A DNA stretch of 64,000 bases from Ziziphus jujuba (taxonomy: Eukaryota > Streptophyta > Magnoliopsida > Rosales > Rhamnaceae): assembly GCF_031755915.1 (NCBI RefSeq), contig NC_083389.1, positions 25,729,001-25,793,000 on the forward strand. The letters run 5' to 3'. Under the pieces are notes generated by a model, which was given only the letters and a program-made list of their open reading frames with translations, was not told where the DNA came from and ran no database searches. Positions 9,077 to 20,807 of this stretch are shown one piece after another; position 1 is the stretch's first letter; each line of letters opens with the position of its first letter. A program made the translations under genes and the position numbers.

Positions 9077-10888
9077 TTAAAAGGATGGTGAAGCCGTTGG
9101 TGCCATACTTGCTTTTTCCTTTATCTTTTCGGCTTCTCTCCTTTGTTGCATTTGTAATTGGTCTTTGTAAACCTCTTTAGGAGATAATGGTTCCAGCTTG
9201 AACTTATTCCCTTTGAACTTGAAAACAATACTATTTTCTCGATCAAAATGAGTAGCATCTTTATCAAATTGCCATGGCCTACCTAATAGTATATGTCCAA
9301 CAATCATGGGTACAATATCACATAAAACTACATCCTCATATCTTCCTATACTAAATTTTACTTTGGCTTGTTTATTTACCCTCATCTCACCACTATCATT
9401 TAACCATTGTAACCTATAGGGTTCTAGATGTTTAATTATTTTCAAGCCTAATTTATCAACTACAAGATTACTTATCACATTGGTACAACTCCCACTATCT
9501 ATAATCATGATACAAATTTTACCTTGTATTTCGCAGCGAGTGTGGAAGATGTTTTCTCTTTGTATCTGCTCTTCATCTTTGTAGACGGCAAGTACTCTCC
9601 TTGAAACCAAATTTAGCTCAACATTTGATGTGTTCAATGGTTCGGCCTCATCATCAAGTCCTTCATCTTCTTGTTCGCTTTCAGCTTCACTAGCCTTAAT
9701 TACCATTATCCTTCTATTCGGGCATTGGCTGGCTATATGTCCTCTTCCTTGGCACTTGAAACAAATAATTTCTTTTGACTTTTGAGGTTTAGGTTCAGAT
9801 TTTACCTCACCTTTAATGGCTTGGGCAGATTCGGTTTTAAATTCTCTTCTTGACCGGTTGGTAATTTCTTCACCAAGTTTCTGCTTCAGCTTGCTTTCAT
9901 AAGTGGAATTATTTTTCCAGCCACTTAAACCTGTCCTTCCACTGCTAGAAACTCCTCCAAACCGTGTACTAACAACCCTCCTCTTGAATTGGTTCTCAAG
10001 CTTAATTGTTGCATGCAACATCTCCTCCAATTCCAAGTATTGTTGTAATTCAAGCTAGTTGGCAATGTCATGGTTTAACCCTCCAAGGAATCTTGCCATT
10101 GTTGCCTCCCTATCCTCATTCATGTTCAGCCTCATCATTAACATCTCCATCGCTTTGTAATAATCCTCCACGGACCTACTTCCTTGAGACAAAGATTGAA
10201 GCCTTTGATGCAGCAACCTATCGTAATGTGATGGCACAAACCGCTTTCTCATGGCTCCTTTCATTTGTCGCCATGTTGTGATCAAGTCATCACCAACTCT
10301 CCTTCGAGTGCTTTGCTCATTTGTCCACCATTGGAGTGCATAATGGCCAAACTCCATTGCTGCCAACTTCACCTTCTTACCTTCCGAATAGTTATGGCAG
10401 TCAAAAATCATCTCCATTTTTTCTTCCCACTCCAAATAAGCTTCGGGATCACTTTTACCCACAAAAGGTGGGATGTTAACCTTGATATTTCCCAAATCAT
10501 CATCTGTATCTTCCCTCCTATATCTTCCATGGCCAGGTCTATCTTGGATAGCAAAAGTTTCATCCATACCTTCCTCAAAGTCTCCATCGAATGGCTCCTC
10601 ATCAAATTCCTTTCTCGGTCTCTCGCGACCTCCTCGTCCTTGGCCTCGCCCTCCATGGAATTCTTGCCTATTTCTTGTATTTGGCATTCCTTGTGAGGCT
10701 TCTAGTCTTCCCACTCTTTGATTCACATGCTCAACTTGAGCACCAACCCGCTGTATTGACTCCAAAACAGCTCTCATGTCCACTTGTTCTCCGCTCCTGG
10801 TAGCTCGAGCATCGCCATGGAATGCTACGGACTACTCCTCATTGATCCTCAAAGGTGGATCTCCTCTCCTCATTCTTGATTCTATCAT
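9077..10888 (-). pseudogene. gag and protease of gypsy element 1
   Basis: The frame starts at the ATG at 10888 (MIESRMRRGDPPLRINEE), hits a TAG, resumes as a 242-residue gag segment (10783-10055; retrotransposon gag core with ALQWWTNEQ and LHQRLQSLSQG), and is cut again by a TAG where the relative at 46 kb has a Gln. The last part (10036-9077) has a CCHC zinc knuckle at its residues 92-105 (CFKCQGRGHIASQC) and an aspartic protease site DSG at 180-182 (IIDSGSCTNVIS). Two nonsense mutations therefore break gag. A Lys/Glu-rich linker at about 8866-9066 precedes RT. Confidence 0.85.
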
Positions 10889-12028
10889 GTTAGTATAATA
10901 ATGCAATAGAAATAAGATAGGACCTTACAATTTCACTCCCTTACGTGTTTCACTCAAATGAGGACTCGTCACTAGTGTTTGCACACTTGTTTCGGCTTTT
11001 ACCCTCTTTTAAGCTCACACACTCTTGCCTTTTTCCAATCAATGAATTATCTCAAAGTTCTAATTAAAACACCCACAAAACAACAATTATATCACTAGTA
11101 TGTTTTAATTAAACTTATCAACAAAACAGTAAGCTAAAATAAACAAATATCGAATGGAATGAAAATACCTATTTTCGGTTTTTCTAGACAAAATAAAGCC
11201 AATTAATGAGAAAACTTTGGAATTTTGAAGAACTGGACCAGATGGTAATAGATTATGAGTTCAACAATAAAATTCTAGAAAAAAAATTCAAATACGATCA
11301 AGAATCAAAGAGAACAAAAATATAGAAAAGTGTTGGTTGTTGTTCTTTGTAATTCAAGTTTTTGTATCAAATCCTCTAACTAATTTTAATCCAAATAATT
11401 TAGCACTCAAACTCAATTATCGAGCAGCAAAGATAACTCTCCAGAAACTCCAAATATGAAATAAATAATCAACACAGTAGCAGCTACAAGAAATTTCCAG
11501 CAACAAACTGCAACACCAATTTTCAACAAACCGATATATATATATATATTTTTTATATTCGGCTTTCTTCTTTTTTTTTTTTTTTTCCTTCTCTTTTTCA
11601 CTCACAGAACATAAACAACTGCAGTAGCAAGAATAAACAACAGATTTGCAATTCCAACTCCAAAAATTCACCAATCCCGTTACCCCCAAATAAACACAAA
11701 TGTGCAGTTTTTTTTTTTTTTTTTAAATGTTGCCGCAAACTTTTTTTTTTTTTAAATAGATGAATGCAAATATTTAAGACTAAAACAGCAAAGAAAAAAA
11801 TCAACAATAACCAAATTAAAAGAACAATGATGAAAGACAACCAACAAACTAGGAAACAAAAAATACAGTAAAACTAGGAAATCCTAATTCAACTAGGAAT
11901 GAATATTTTTTTTTTGAAGATGCAGAACGTGTATGGGATGGATGCAACCTTAAACTAATGCTAAAATTGCAGAATAACATAAAAATAAATAAAACAAATA
12001 AAGATAGATCAAACCTGAACAAAACTTA
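10889..12028 (-). other. Untranslated leader of gypsy element 1
   Basis: About 1.1 kb between the primer site and gag. It is AT-rich with a short (ta)n at about 11535 and several long T runs (11570, 11710, 11740). The same kind of leader is present in element 2 (about 47047-48174). I see no gene. Confidence 0.7.
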
Positions 12029-12040
12029 GCTCTGATACCA
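12029..12040 (-). promoter_or_regulatory. Primer binding site, initiator Met-tRNA
   Basis: The minus strand reads 'tggtatcagagc', complementary to the 3' end of plant initiator methionine tRNA, two bases inside the 5' LTR. This fixes the element's direction. Confidence 0.9.
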
Positions 12041-12042
12041 AA

Positions 12043-13044
12043 TGATACGAACCTGGGACGACCTGCTCCTAAACCCGTATTATATTAGCTCGGATCTCAA
12101 TTAAGTTCAAGTTTTAATGGAATGGACCTCAACCCCTAACCAACCTGTGGTTAGAAACCTTGGTATAATGTAGACGCCACAATAGGGGATGGAAAACCTA
12201 TTGATACGTCAAGCGAAAACAACCAATTCTCTAATGGTGTTTTAGGTGTTCTCAAAGAACAAAGAGATAATTAATCTCACTAGTATTTTCTCACTCAAAT
12301 CAAAGTTGTCTTCTTATTGAAAAAAATAAGACTTTAAATAGGATTTGAAAAAAACAAAATAAACCCTAAAAACCCTAGGAAAAACCGGCCACACATATAA
12401 AGAAACCTAGTTGGCCGAAACTATACTTCCTTTCCTAATCTAAGTTTGATTAATTAATTCATTTATATTAAATTAGGAATTAATTAATTTACAATGGAAG
12501 GAATAAATAAAAACCTTCCTAAAGTTATTTGTTCAGAAAATAAATAAATAAGAAATCCAAAAAGAAAGAAAGTCAATCGCAAATTACCTAATGAGTTGAC
12601 TCTGACATCTAGGTTGAATTATGTCTTCAACCGAGCTAACTTATGTCTGCCTGATGTCCGAGCTAACTTATGGCCTATCCGAGCTAAGTTGTGTCTGGCC
12701 GAGCTAACTGGTGTCTGTCTGAGCTAAGTTACATCCGATGTCCGAAGTTCGATATCGGATGTCCGAGGCAAGGCTCCGATGTCTGAGGCAAAGGTGTCCG
12801 ATATAAAATGTCCGATGTATAGGTATCCGATGTATCCACCTCCACCACTTGGATACTTAAAATAGGTCTTTTATCTTCAGGTATGGACAAGCCCTTTTGA
12901 GAATGAATTACTTTCTAGATAAAGGCAGCAAGGTTATCCTTAAACCTCTTAGCTTGAGCCTTAGTGATCGGTCTAGTCTTCATCCATATCGGATCAGTAC
13001 CCCAGCGAGTTGTCGGTGATGTGAGCTCGGGCGGGTTCGCATCA
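12043..13044 (-). repeat. 5' LTR of gypsy element 1
   Basis: 1,002-bp LTR bounded by 'tgatacgaac' and 'gttcgcatca' on the plus strand. It matches 5126-6125 along its whole length with scattered base changes and small indels. Confidence 0.9.
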
Positions 13045-13112
13045 TATTCCTCTCTATTATTTTGGAGATTTATAATTCTTCCATTTTACTAGACCAAATT
13101 GGAATGAATTAG
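13045..13112 (+). pseudogene. psbH: psbH pseudogene, 3' part
   Basis: Continues psbH after the gypsy element. 13045-13049 repeats 'tattc'. The frame then gives LSIILEIYNSSILL and ends EL with a TAG at 13110-13112; one in-frame TAG interrupts it (normally a Asp/Gly codon there). petB follows, as in plastids. Confidence 0.85.
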
Positions 13113-13233
13113 ATTCACAAGAACTAGTAACTAGCTTTTCAATACAAAGTGAAACATTTAGGTCTTTGATTTTTATCCCATTATATTTGGGTAGTTCGAT
13201 CGTGAAATTTCTTTGTTTTTGTAGTTATGGAGT

Positions 13234-13972
13234 ATGAGTGGGTGACTTATTATAATTGGTCCTATGGATATTACAAGGAATGCACTGTCATCTTGATAGA
13301 GATGGTTTTACTTCGTCAGATTCATCCTTCATATTCAGACCACGTGTCTGGACTTCCATTTTTTTTAAAAAGTTAGATTTAGAAGTTATAAATCAAAATA
13401 TTTTTATTTTTTCAAACTCCTATTTATGCTTATTTTGATCAAAGGACAATGGTGTCGTTGGAATTTTATTCATTCTAGTTATTCATTGAATAAGTGATAA
13501 TCCAACAGTTCTTACTCAAGGAATCTTTGGAATTAGTTTGTAAAGAAAAGGTTTTATTGAATCATCGTGGTTCTAGTATGAATCTAGGGTTTTAACCAAT
13601 TCATAGGGTCTTAACAAGAGAATTCCTATCAATATAAATAATAAAGAAAGCAGTAGTTAAAGGCGCATTACACACAATAAAAAAAACTATAAAACTGGTA
13701 AAAAGAAGATTCAAGAGGCCTATAATCATCACCATAGAGACAAATGAGCTGACTTGATATTTTGGCATTATAACAACAAGAAAGAACTTTCGGATTTTTA
13801 TTCTTTTGTATCTTCAGAAACGATTGAATCGGAGGATTAAGAAGTTTCAAGCTTAACTTTCTATTACATATATCCCGTAGAACTAGTATTTTGGTGTTTT
13901 TGTTTAAGCCGTACGAGATGAAATTCTCACATACGGTTCTCGGGGGGGTCTGCTTCGTTCACCTATCCCAAT
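13234..13972 (+). pseudogene. petB: petB exon 1 and group II intron
   Basis: petB exon 1 is only six bases (ATGAGT, 13234-13239) and is followed by the intron start 'gggtgacttattataattgg' (normally gtgcgacttgttg). The intron ends with 'gccgtacgagatgaaa' and 'ctatcccaat' before exon 2 at 13973. About 735 bases, a normal length for this intron. Confidence 0.8.
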
Positions 13973-14038
13973 AAAATCTATGATTGGTTCGAAGAAAGTC
14001 TTGAGATTCAGGCAATTGCAGATGATATAACTAGTAAA
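13973..14038 (+). pseudogene. petB: petB exon 2, first part
   Basis: Cytochrome b6 of the cytochrome b6f complex. The exon begins [20 protein letters not shown] and is cut after 'ctagtaaa' by a solo LTR; 'gtaaa' (14034-14038) is the target duplication. It resumes at 15046. Confidence 0.9.
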
Positions 14039-15040
14039 TGATGGAATTTGGTGTAGGTTTATGCTGTTGTACCCTAGAGCACAATCATTCAAGGTGTTAG
14101 TCAAGAATGATTGTTGTTGGTTCTTGGTTCTTGATTTTGTTTTTTTTTTTTTGGTTTTTTTAGGCTTTGTTTCTGGTTTTAATGGAGGTTTAGGGTTCTT
14201 GAGAAGGTTGTTAGCTTTTGGGAAGAAGAAGAAACCAAAATGTAGTAGATGAGAGAAAGAGAGCCAAAAATGTTGTTTTTCAAAATCTGTTTTTGAATAT
14301 TTTCTTTCTCAACGTTTTTCATTACAATTTTCATACTTTTAAATACATCAAAAAGACAATAAGGCATGCTGCCATATTGAGCAATAAATACAAAAGTATT
14401 AAAAGTAACCAAACAAGCTAAACTACCTTAACTAACTCTAATCAATGTGCTGGGCATGCAAGAAATCTTCTTTAATGGACAGTTCAGCTTGTCTAAGGCA
14501 TTTGAATTTGAAAACCAGCTCCATTTGACTTGAAAATTGGAGGGAAGCCTTTTTGAATATTAAACTATGTTCTATCCAAAAACCAGATAAAAAAAAGTTC
14601 ATTTACCCATTCACAAGTAATCAAACCCGAGGCAGTTTTGCCCAGTTTTCTGGGCAACAACACTGCACAAGGGTCAGATTGTTTTGGGCTTAACTCAGCC
14701 TTCCCAGATCCAAATTGGGCCATTCGTTTTGAAGCTTCTTTCTCTACATATCTAGTTTATCATATCCAAAATTCAGGTCCAAATACCAAACCTACGTCAA
14801 ACGGCATCCAAGGAAGTGGACTTATGTTGCTGGAAATACAATTCCAGCAACTAGACAAAAAAGGCCTTAAGCTAGATAATGAGCTTAGGGCATTACAAAA
14901 AGGATATTGTTCTTAAACATTACAAGATAAAATAAAATGCATAAACATAAATAATGTTTGGTCTTTGATGTTGCAAAAAAAAGAGTGCAAGTGTAACCGA
15001 ACTACCTTGCACATTATGGCAAGATCACCACATTTCAACA
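14039..15040 (-). mobile_element. Solo LTR (TGTTGAAATGTGG family) in petB
   Basis: 1,002-bp LTR in minus orientation: its first bases read 'tgttgaaatgtggtgatc' on the minus strand at the right end, and it ends ...CATCA at 14039. Flanked by a perfect 5-bp duplication 'gtaaa' (14034-14038 and 15041-15045). It has no coding sequence, primer site or second LTR, so it is a solo LTR left by LTR-LTR recombination. The same LTR reappears, in plus orientation, at 63219-64000. The terminus resembles the copia LTRs at 18292 and 55970, so it is likely a related copia family. Confidence 0.85.
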
Positions 15041-15621
15041 GTAAATATGTTCCTCCTCATGTCAACATTTTTTATTGTCTAGGCGGAATTACACTTACTT
15101 GTCTTTTAGTACAAGTAACTACAGATTTTGCTATGACTTTTTATTACCGTCCGACCGTTACGAAGGCTTTTGCTTCTATTTAGTATATAATGACTGAAGC
15201 TAACTTTGGTTGGTTAATCCGATCAGTTCATTGATGGTTGGCCAGTATGATGATCCTAATGATGATCTTGCATGTATTTCATGTGTATCACACTGACAGC
15301 TTTAAAAAACCTCGCAAATTGACTTGGGTTACAAGTGTGGTTTTGGATGTATTGACCGCATCTTTTGGTGCAACTGGTTATTCCTTACCTCGGGACCAAA
15401 TTTGTTATTGGGCAGTAAAAATTGTAGCAGGTGTGCTAGGAGCTATTCCTGTAATAGGATCGCCCTTGGTTGAGTTATTGTACGGAAGTGCTAGTGTGGG
15501 ACAATCCACTTTGACTTGGTTTTATAGTTTACACACTTTTGTATTACCTCTTCTTACTACCGTATTCATGTTAATGCACTTCCTAATGATACATAAGCAA
15601 GTGATTTCTGGCCTTTTATAA
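15041..15621 (+). pseudogene. petB: petB exon 2, main part
   Basis: Continues cytochrome b6: [16 protein letters not shown], then the b-type haem helices. The residues that should follow FAS are interrupted by a TAG (normally Gln), and RSVH is followed by TGA (normally Arg), both single-base C-to-T changes. The rest (15238-15621) is open and ends HKQVISGLL plus stop; the usual end is RKQGISGPL. Two nonsense codons make it a pseudogene despite good length. Confidence 0.9.
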
Positions 15622-15868
15622 TATAATGTAATGTAATTTATAATGTAAATAATATAAAAAACTATATTATATCATAGCTATTTTTAATCAATCATTTATC
15701 AATTGAGGTAGGACCAATAATATTTCATTGCTACAAATATGTCTTATTGAAACGAATAAGACATGTATTTGGATATTTCTCTTCAACTCCACAAAAATGT
15801 AATAGTGTATTATTTTTATTTTTTTGACACTCATAGTTGAAGTGAATTTTCCAAAGATAAAATGGATT

Positions 15869-16624
15869 ATGGGAGTGTGTGACTTGAACTATTGATTGGG
15901 CCGTGCAGAATATATGCCCTTATCTGCCACATTTGAATTCACAACTAAAATAAAAAAATGTGTCTTTGTTCCAACCACCATGTAAGCCCTATACAGAGGT
16001 ATAGGCTAGTTCGTTCGAAGAGAATCTTTTCTATAATCAGACTCGATCATGTTGTGTATGAATAGGCTCCGTAAGATCTAGTAGAAAGAATAAGTGAAGT
16101 GATGTGACATAATCTCGAAGTATGTTCTATATATTTCACTTACTTAATAGTATGGAAATGTATTCATTTCCTCTGCATTGACTCGATTTATTATACTATC
16201 GAAGTGAAACAAAGGATCTAAAGAAGAATAAGAAGAATAGGGGCTAAACTAGATTAGTAACAAGTAAATCCTTTGTATGTAAAAAGTTTTGATATTCTTG
16301 GGGATAAAGTCCAATTGCAAGGTCTGAGATGGCCCAGAAAGCACTTTTTCATGATTTGTTAGCCTACTCGGGTATTGAGCATTTATCTGTAAGAATTGAA
16401 TTCCTTACAATGGATGGTTGTTGAAACTCCGAAAAAGAAAATTTGGTAATTTTTTTCTTACTCTTACATAGAATCATTCATATAGGTGTGGATACCATAT
16501 GAATTTTTTCATTTTTTATATGGATCTATTTGGTTCGTTTGATTCGTGCTCGAGCCGGATGAAGAAAAATTATCATGTCCAGTTCATTTGGGGGATGGAT
16601 CTATAATAATTCACCTATCCTAAT
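15869..16624 (+). pseudogene. petD: petD exon 1 and group II intron
   Basis: petD exon 1 is eight bases (ATGGGAGT, 15869-15876) followed by the intron start 'gtgtgacttgaactattgat'. The intron ends near 16610 with 'cacctatcctaat' just before exon 2. About 748 bases, normal for petD. The petB-petD spacer (15622-15868) has nothing else. Confidence 0.8.
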
Positions 16625-16723
16625 AACAAAAAAACCTGACTTGAATGATCTTGTATTAAGAGCTAAGTTGGCTAAGGGGATGGGGCATAATTATTATGGA
16701 CAGCCCGCATGACCCAACAATCT
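16625..16723 (+). pseudogene. petD: petD exon 2, first part
   Basis: Subunit IV of the cytochrome b6f complex. The frame reads [20 protein letters not shown] and is cut in the Pro-Asn-Asp region by a solo LTR. The five bases before the LTR are 'aatct'; those after it are 'gatct'. Confidence 0.85.
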
Positions 16724-17799
16724 TGATGTGATTCTGCCCAAGCCTGCACAACCGACAACCCACTGGGGTGCTGAATCGATACGGATGAAGACTGAGCCAA
16801 TAACTAGGGCTCAAGCTAAGATGTTTGAGGACAATATTTCTGTTTTTATCCAGGGAATAATTCATACTCAAAAGGGCTTGTCCATATCCAAAGAGCCAAG
16901 ACCTATCCTAAGCATACAAGTGATGGAGGCCGGTATGGACCTGGGTAGCGATTTTGCTGCAAATATGGACACTAAGCATAAATGGTTCCAACTCTTTATG
17001 GATTCAATACACATGTCTAAGAGGATATGGAATCAAGTCAACCCAGCTTCAAAGGGATTCAAAAAGGGGTTGTACGGACAGCTTCAAATTTGGCCTGTTT
17101 TTACTGTATTTTATGCGGGCTTTAATGTATTTTGCTGAGTTGTCTTTTTCTCTTTCTTACAAGTAAGGGCAATGTGTGGGACTTCTATTCAGCTTATTTG
17201 GCATCCTACAAAGCATATTGAAGCTGATTTGGAATTCAAATTGGTCAAAGTCAACTTCGTCAAAAAGCTAGTATTTTAGTTTCCTAATTTGTTTTTACTT
17301 TTTATTTTAGGAAACTTCCATTACTTTTTAGTTTTTATTTATTTATTTTCTGGAAAAATAAGTTTAGTAAAGTTATTAATTTATATTTCCATTGTAAATT
17401 AATTAATTCCTAATTCAAAATAAAGGAATTAATTAATCAAATTTAGTTTAGGAAACTTAGTTTAGGAAGTATTAGAATTCGGCCAAGTCTCTTAATTCCT
17501 ATAGGTGGCCGGTTTTGAATTTATTTTTTTAGGGTTTTTGCTTTGTAATCTTAGCCTATTTAAGGGCTTATTTATTAATGAGAAGGAAGCTTGAATTTTA
17601 TACAGAAAATTATTTGTGAGATTGAATTCTCTTTGTTCATTTTGAACACCTAAAACACCATTAGAGAGTGAGTGTTTTAGTTTGACTTATCAATAGGACC
17701 TCCATCATCTATTTTAGTTTGACCATTAGAACTTGAACATAATTAGATCCGGGCTAATATAATGCGGGTTTAGGAGTAGGTCGTCCTAGGTTCGTGTCA
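16724..17799 (+). mobile_element. Solo gypsy LTR in petD
   Basis: 1,076-bp solo LTR, plus orientation, from 'tgatgtgattctgcc' to 'ggttcgtgtca'. It belongs to the same group as the LTRs of element 2 and the solo LTR at 27550; its ends also match element 1. The flanking 5 bp (aatct and gatct) differ by one base, consistent with an old duplication. It contains the conserved hairpin (17398-17437) and a long open frame. Confidence 0.85.
16728..17138 (+). pseudogene. LTR-encoded pol C-terminal extension in the solo LTR
   Basis: 136-residue open frame beginning at the LTR edge. It contains [20 protein letters not shown] and KGLSI, the same blocks as the LTR-read end of integrase in element 1 ([25 protein letters not shown]). 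It is therefore the tail of pol and not an independent gene. It remains open although the element body is gone. Confidence 0.75.
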
Positions 17800-18162
17800 G
17801 ATCTTTTATATATTTTTCCGGTAGTAATTGTAGGTACTATTGCGTGTAAAATAGGTTTAGCGGTTCTAAAACCATCAATGATTGGCAAAGCTGTGGATCC
17901 ATTTGCAACTCCTTTGGAGATATTGCTTGAATGGTATTTCTTTCCTTTATTTCAAATTCTTCGTACAGTGCCCAATAAATTATTGGGTGTTCTTTTAATG
18001 GTTTCCATACCCGCGGGATTATTAACAGTACCCTTTTTGGAAAATGTTAATAAATTCCAAAACCCATTTCGTCATCCAATAGGGACAACCGTCTTTTTGA
18101 TTGGTACCGCAGTAGCCTTTTGGTTGGGTATTGGAGCAATGTTACCTATTGATAAATCCTAA
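17800..18162 (+). pseudogene. petD: petD exon 2, main part
   Basis: Continues subunit IV from [20 protein letters not shown] to LPIDKS. The reading frame is open over about 120 residues and keeps the three membrane helices and the PDFATPLE-type lumenal segment (here [17 protein letters not shown]). It stops after IDKS, a few residues short of the usual end. Cut off from its start by the LTR. Changes such as GEPADP to GKAVDP show loss of constraint. Confidence 0.9.
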
Positions 18163-18291
18163 CTTTAGGTCTTTTTTAAATTGATTCAATTGTGAAATAA
18201 AAAATAATAAAAAAACACAATGTGTGTATCTAGGGAATAGTCGTTTCAAAGTGAATTCGCCCTAGATACATTTATTTATTCAATTCAATTT

Positions 18292-19321
18292 TTTTGGGGT
18301 GAGAAGGTTATGACCAAGAGCAAGCTAGCTTGAAGTATTAGCAACAAGCAAGCTTTTGGTGATGCTCTTGGGAATGGTTGTCTGTGAGTTGTGTTTTTAG
18401 GTTTTGGTTATGGTGTTTTCTGGTTTTAAGGGTTCCTAGAGTGTTCTAAGGTGTTGAAGAAGAGATGAGAAGAAGGGGACCACGTTGGCTTTTGAAAATA
18501 AGGCTTAGATGTGTAGCCATTTCATTCATTTTACAATATAAGCTTGAAATTACAACTAGTTCACACATGCCAAGCATGTGAGCTTACAAAATGAGTAAAG
18601 TATTTGAAATTTAAAAAGTAAAATGGTTAACGCCTAACTTTTCATACACAAAAGAGGTAATAACCAGCTGCAACATGTCTATTCCAAATATAGTAAAAAG
18701 TGGCATATGGTTTGAACTAAGTTCCTATTGTTTAACTAGTTTGGGTAAACAATCAAACTAGCTTCACCTACTTAGTTTCCCTTTATATCTGCTTATGAAA
18801 CTTGGTTTGAAGCATCTTTGGTCATCAATATTGTTCCAAGAGCTAGGAAAGTTCTGGAACCGGATCATGGGCCAAACAGCTCCAAAATTGACCCATACTC
18901 TGGATACTGGGCCCATCAGATACAGCAAACTGTTTGGAATAGAAAATGGACTTTTCCATGTCATGTTGACCTGAAATTTGAACCATAGTCTTCTATATAT
19001 GTATTTAGACATCCCTAAAAATTTCGGCCCAAAAAGCCATTTGAAACCTGAGATATAAGATAAAAAGTGGAACTATGTTGCTGGAAATTATGAATCCAGT
19101 ACCATAGGCATTTCAAGCATAACATTCCTACTATTTTGTGCATAATTTTGCCTATACTTTTGCATACATAACTTAGGCATAAAACATTATCAAAATATAC
19201 CTTGCATCAATTAGAAACATACAAAGAATATAAAATCATAAAAGGAAGGTATTTGATACCAAGGTGTGCATGCTAGCCGGTGACATGCACCATTAAGTGG
19301 CAAAATTGCCACACTTCAACA
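18292..19321 (-). repeat. 3' LTR of copia element A
   Basis: 1,030-bp LTR. On the plus strand it begins 'ttttggggtgagaagg' (TGTT in intact copies) and ends 'gccacacttcaaca'. The purine-rich 'ccaaggaggag' on the minus strand at 19322-19332 is the polypurine tract. Confidence 0.9.
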
Positions 19322-19324
19322 CTC

Positions 19325-20766
19325 CTCCTTGGCAATTTTGTATGAGACATTGAGAAGTCCTCTCAATATCTCAAATCTCTTCTTTCCCAATGGCTTGGTG
19401 TAGATATCCGCCAAGTTCTCCTCGGAGGTCACATACTCCAACTTCACTTCACCACTTGCTTCAAATTCCCTTAAGGAATGATACTTGACCGGTATATGCT
19501 TGGTCATCCCATGTTAGACTGGATTTTATGCAATTCCTATTGCTGAAGTATTGTCACACAATATTACCGTGGCTTCCTCTTGCTTCAAGCTCAAGTCCTC
19601 CAATAATTTCCTAAGCCAAACACCTTGATTAGAACAACTTGAGCAAGCAATATACTCGGCTTCTGCGGTGCTTTGTGCAATGGTTTGTTGCTTCTTGGAA
19701 TTCCATGAGAAAGGACCATTTCCAAGAGTGTAAATGTAGCCCGATGTGCTCTTGCTATCATCTAAAGAACCAGCCCAATCACTATCACTATAACCAAGCA
19801 AAGCTTCATTCATGCCATCCTTGTACCATATACCAAAATCATTAGTACCTTTCAAATACTTTAGGATTCTTTTTGCACAACTAAGATGATTTTGTGATGG
19901 ACTATGCATAAATCTTGACAAAACAGCTACACTAAACATGATATCCGGTCTAGTAGAGCATACATATAAAAGGCTACCAATTAAACTTCTATAGACGGAA
20001 GGATTTACCTTTGGAGAATCATCATCCTTCACCAACTTGGTGCCTTCATTCATAGGTGTGGCAACGCTATTACAATCCTCCATGTCAAACTTCTTGAGAA
20101 GCTCCTTCACATAGCTTTCTTGAGATATGAATATGCTCCTTCACATAGCTTTCTTCAATTCCAAGAAAGTATTTCATCTCTCCAAGGCTAGACATCTTAA
20201 AGTTCAATTCTAGCTCACTTTTAAAATTGCTCACTTCTTTCTCATTACCACCGGTCACTAAGAGGTCATCAACACAAAGGGACACCAACACCATGCAACC
20301 ATGAGTCCTAATATACAATGTAGGCTCATTAGGACTCCTCCTAAATCCATGCTTTGTCAAAAAAATCATCTATCTTGGCATACCATGCCCTAGGAGCTTG
20401 TTTAAGGCCATACAAGGCCTTGTGTAGCTTGTATACCTTCTCTTCACTTCCTTTATTCACAAAACCTTCGAGTTGCATAACATAGACCTCCTCCTTCAAT
20501 ACTCCATTCAAGAAGGCTGACTTCACATCAAGGTGATACACTTTCCAAGACTTTTGTGCTAAAATTGCAAGGAGAAGTCTTATGGTTTCCATCCTTTCAA
20601 CCGGTGCAAAAGTCTCTCCATAATTCACACCAACTTGTTGTTCATATCCTTTGACAACGAGCCTTGCCTTGTGCTTATTTATAGACCCATCTGGATTGTA
20701 CTTGGTCCTAAATATCCACTTCACCCAATAGCATTCTTTCCCTTCGGTTTTGTTACCAAGCTCCAA
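19325..20766 (-). pseudogene. RT and RNase H of copia element A
   Basis: Broken into frames at 20766-20341, 20369-20085, 20110-19526 and 19507-19316. The RT N-terminal part has [14 protein letters not shown] and [11 protein letters not shown]. The active-site Tyr is changed (CVDDLLVTG instead of YVDDLLVTG). RNase H shows [10 protein letters not shown] and [11 protein letters not shown] and ends with ENLADIYTKPL. Near 20110-20160 part of the sequence 'ctccttcacatagctttctt' is present twice, a local duplication that breaks the frame. Confidence 0.85.
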
Positions 20767-20807
20767 GTGTCATTCTTGTTTATTACATCGATTTCATCTT
20801 GCATGGC

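Larger units (their letters stand above)
5126..13044 (-). mobile_element. Ty3/gypsy LTR retrotransposon, CRM-like, near full length
   Basis: Complete element of 7,919 bp inserted in psbH, with coding sense on the minus strand. It has two LTRs (1,000 and 1,002 bp) starting TG and ending CA, flanked by a perfect 5-bp duplication 'tattc' (5121-5125 and 13045-13049). Inside, from right to left, are a primer site for initiator Met-tRNA, a long leader, gag, protease, RT, RNaseH, integrase and a polypurine tract. Order PR-RT-RH-IN defines Ty3/gypsy. The RNaseH region ([19 protein letters not shown]) and the pol C-terminus read inside the LTR resemble the CRM chromovirus clade; clade assignment is from memory and not tested. 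Several in-frame stops make it defective. LTRs differ by a few percent by eye. Confidence 0.9.

Noticed and set aside
10265..10803. Overlapping plus-strand frames over the gypsy gag
   Set aside because: They are complements of gag, which has clear gag motifs on the minus strand.
14638..14916. 92-residue plus-strand frame in the solo LTR at 14039-15040
   Set aside because: The region is an LTR in minus orientation; the frame has no known motif and is not the LTR's sense strand.
17794..18162. petD as a working gene because of its long open frame
   Set aside because: Its start is separated by a 1.1-kb LTR, the first exon is eight bases behind a plastid group II intron, and the C-terminus is cut short.
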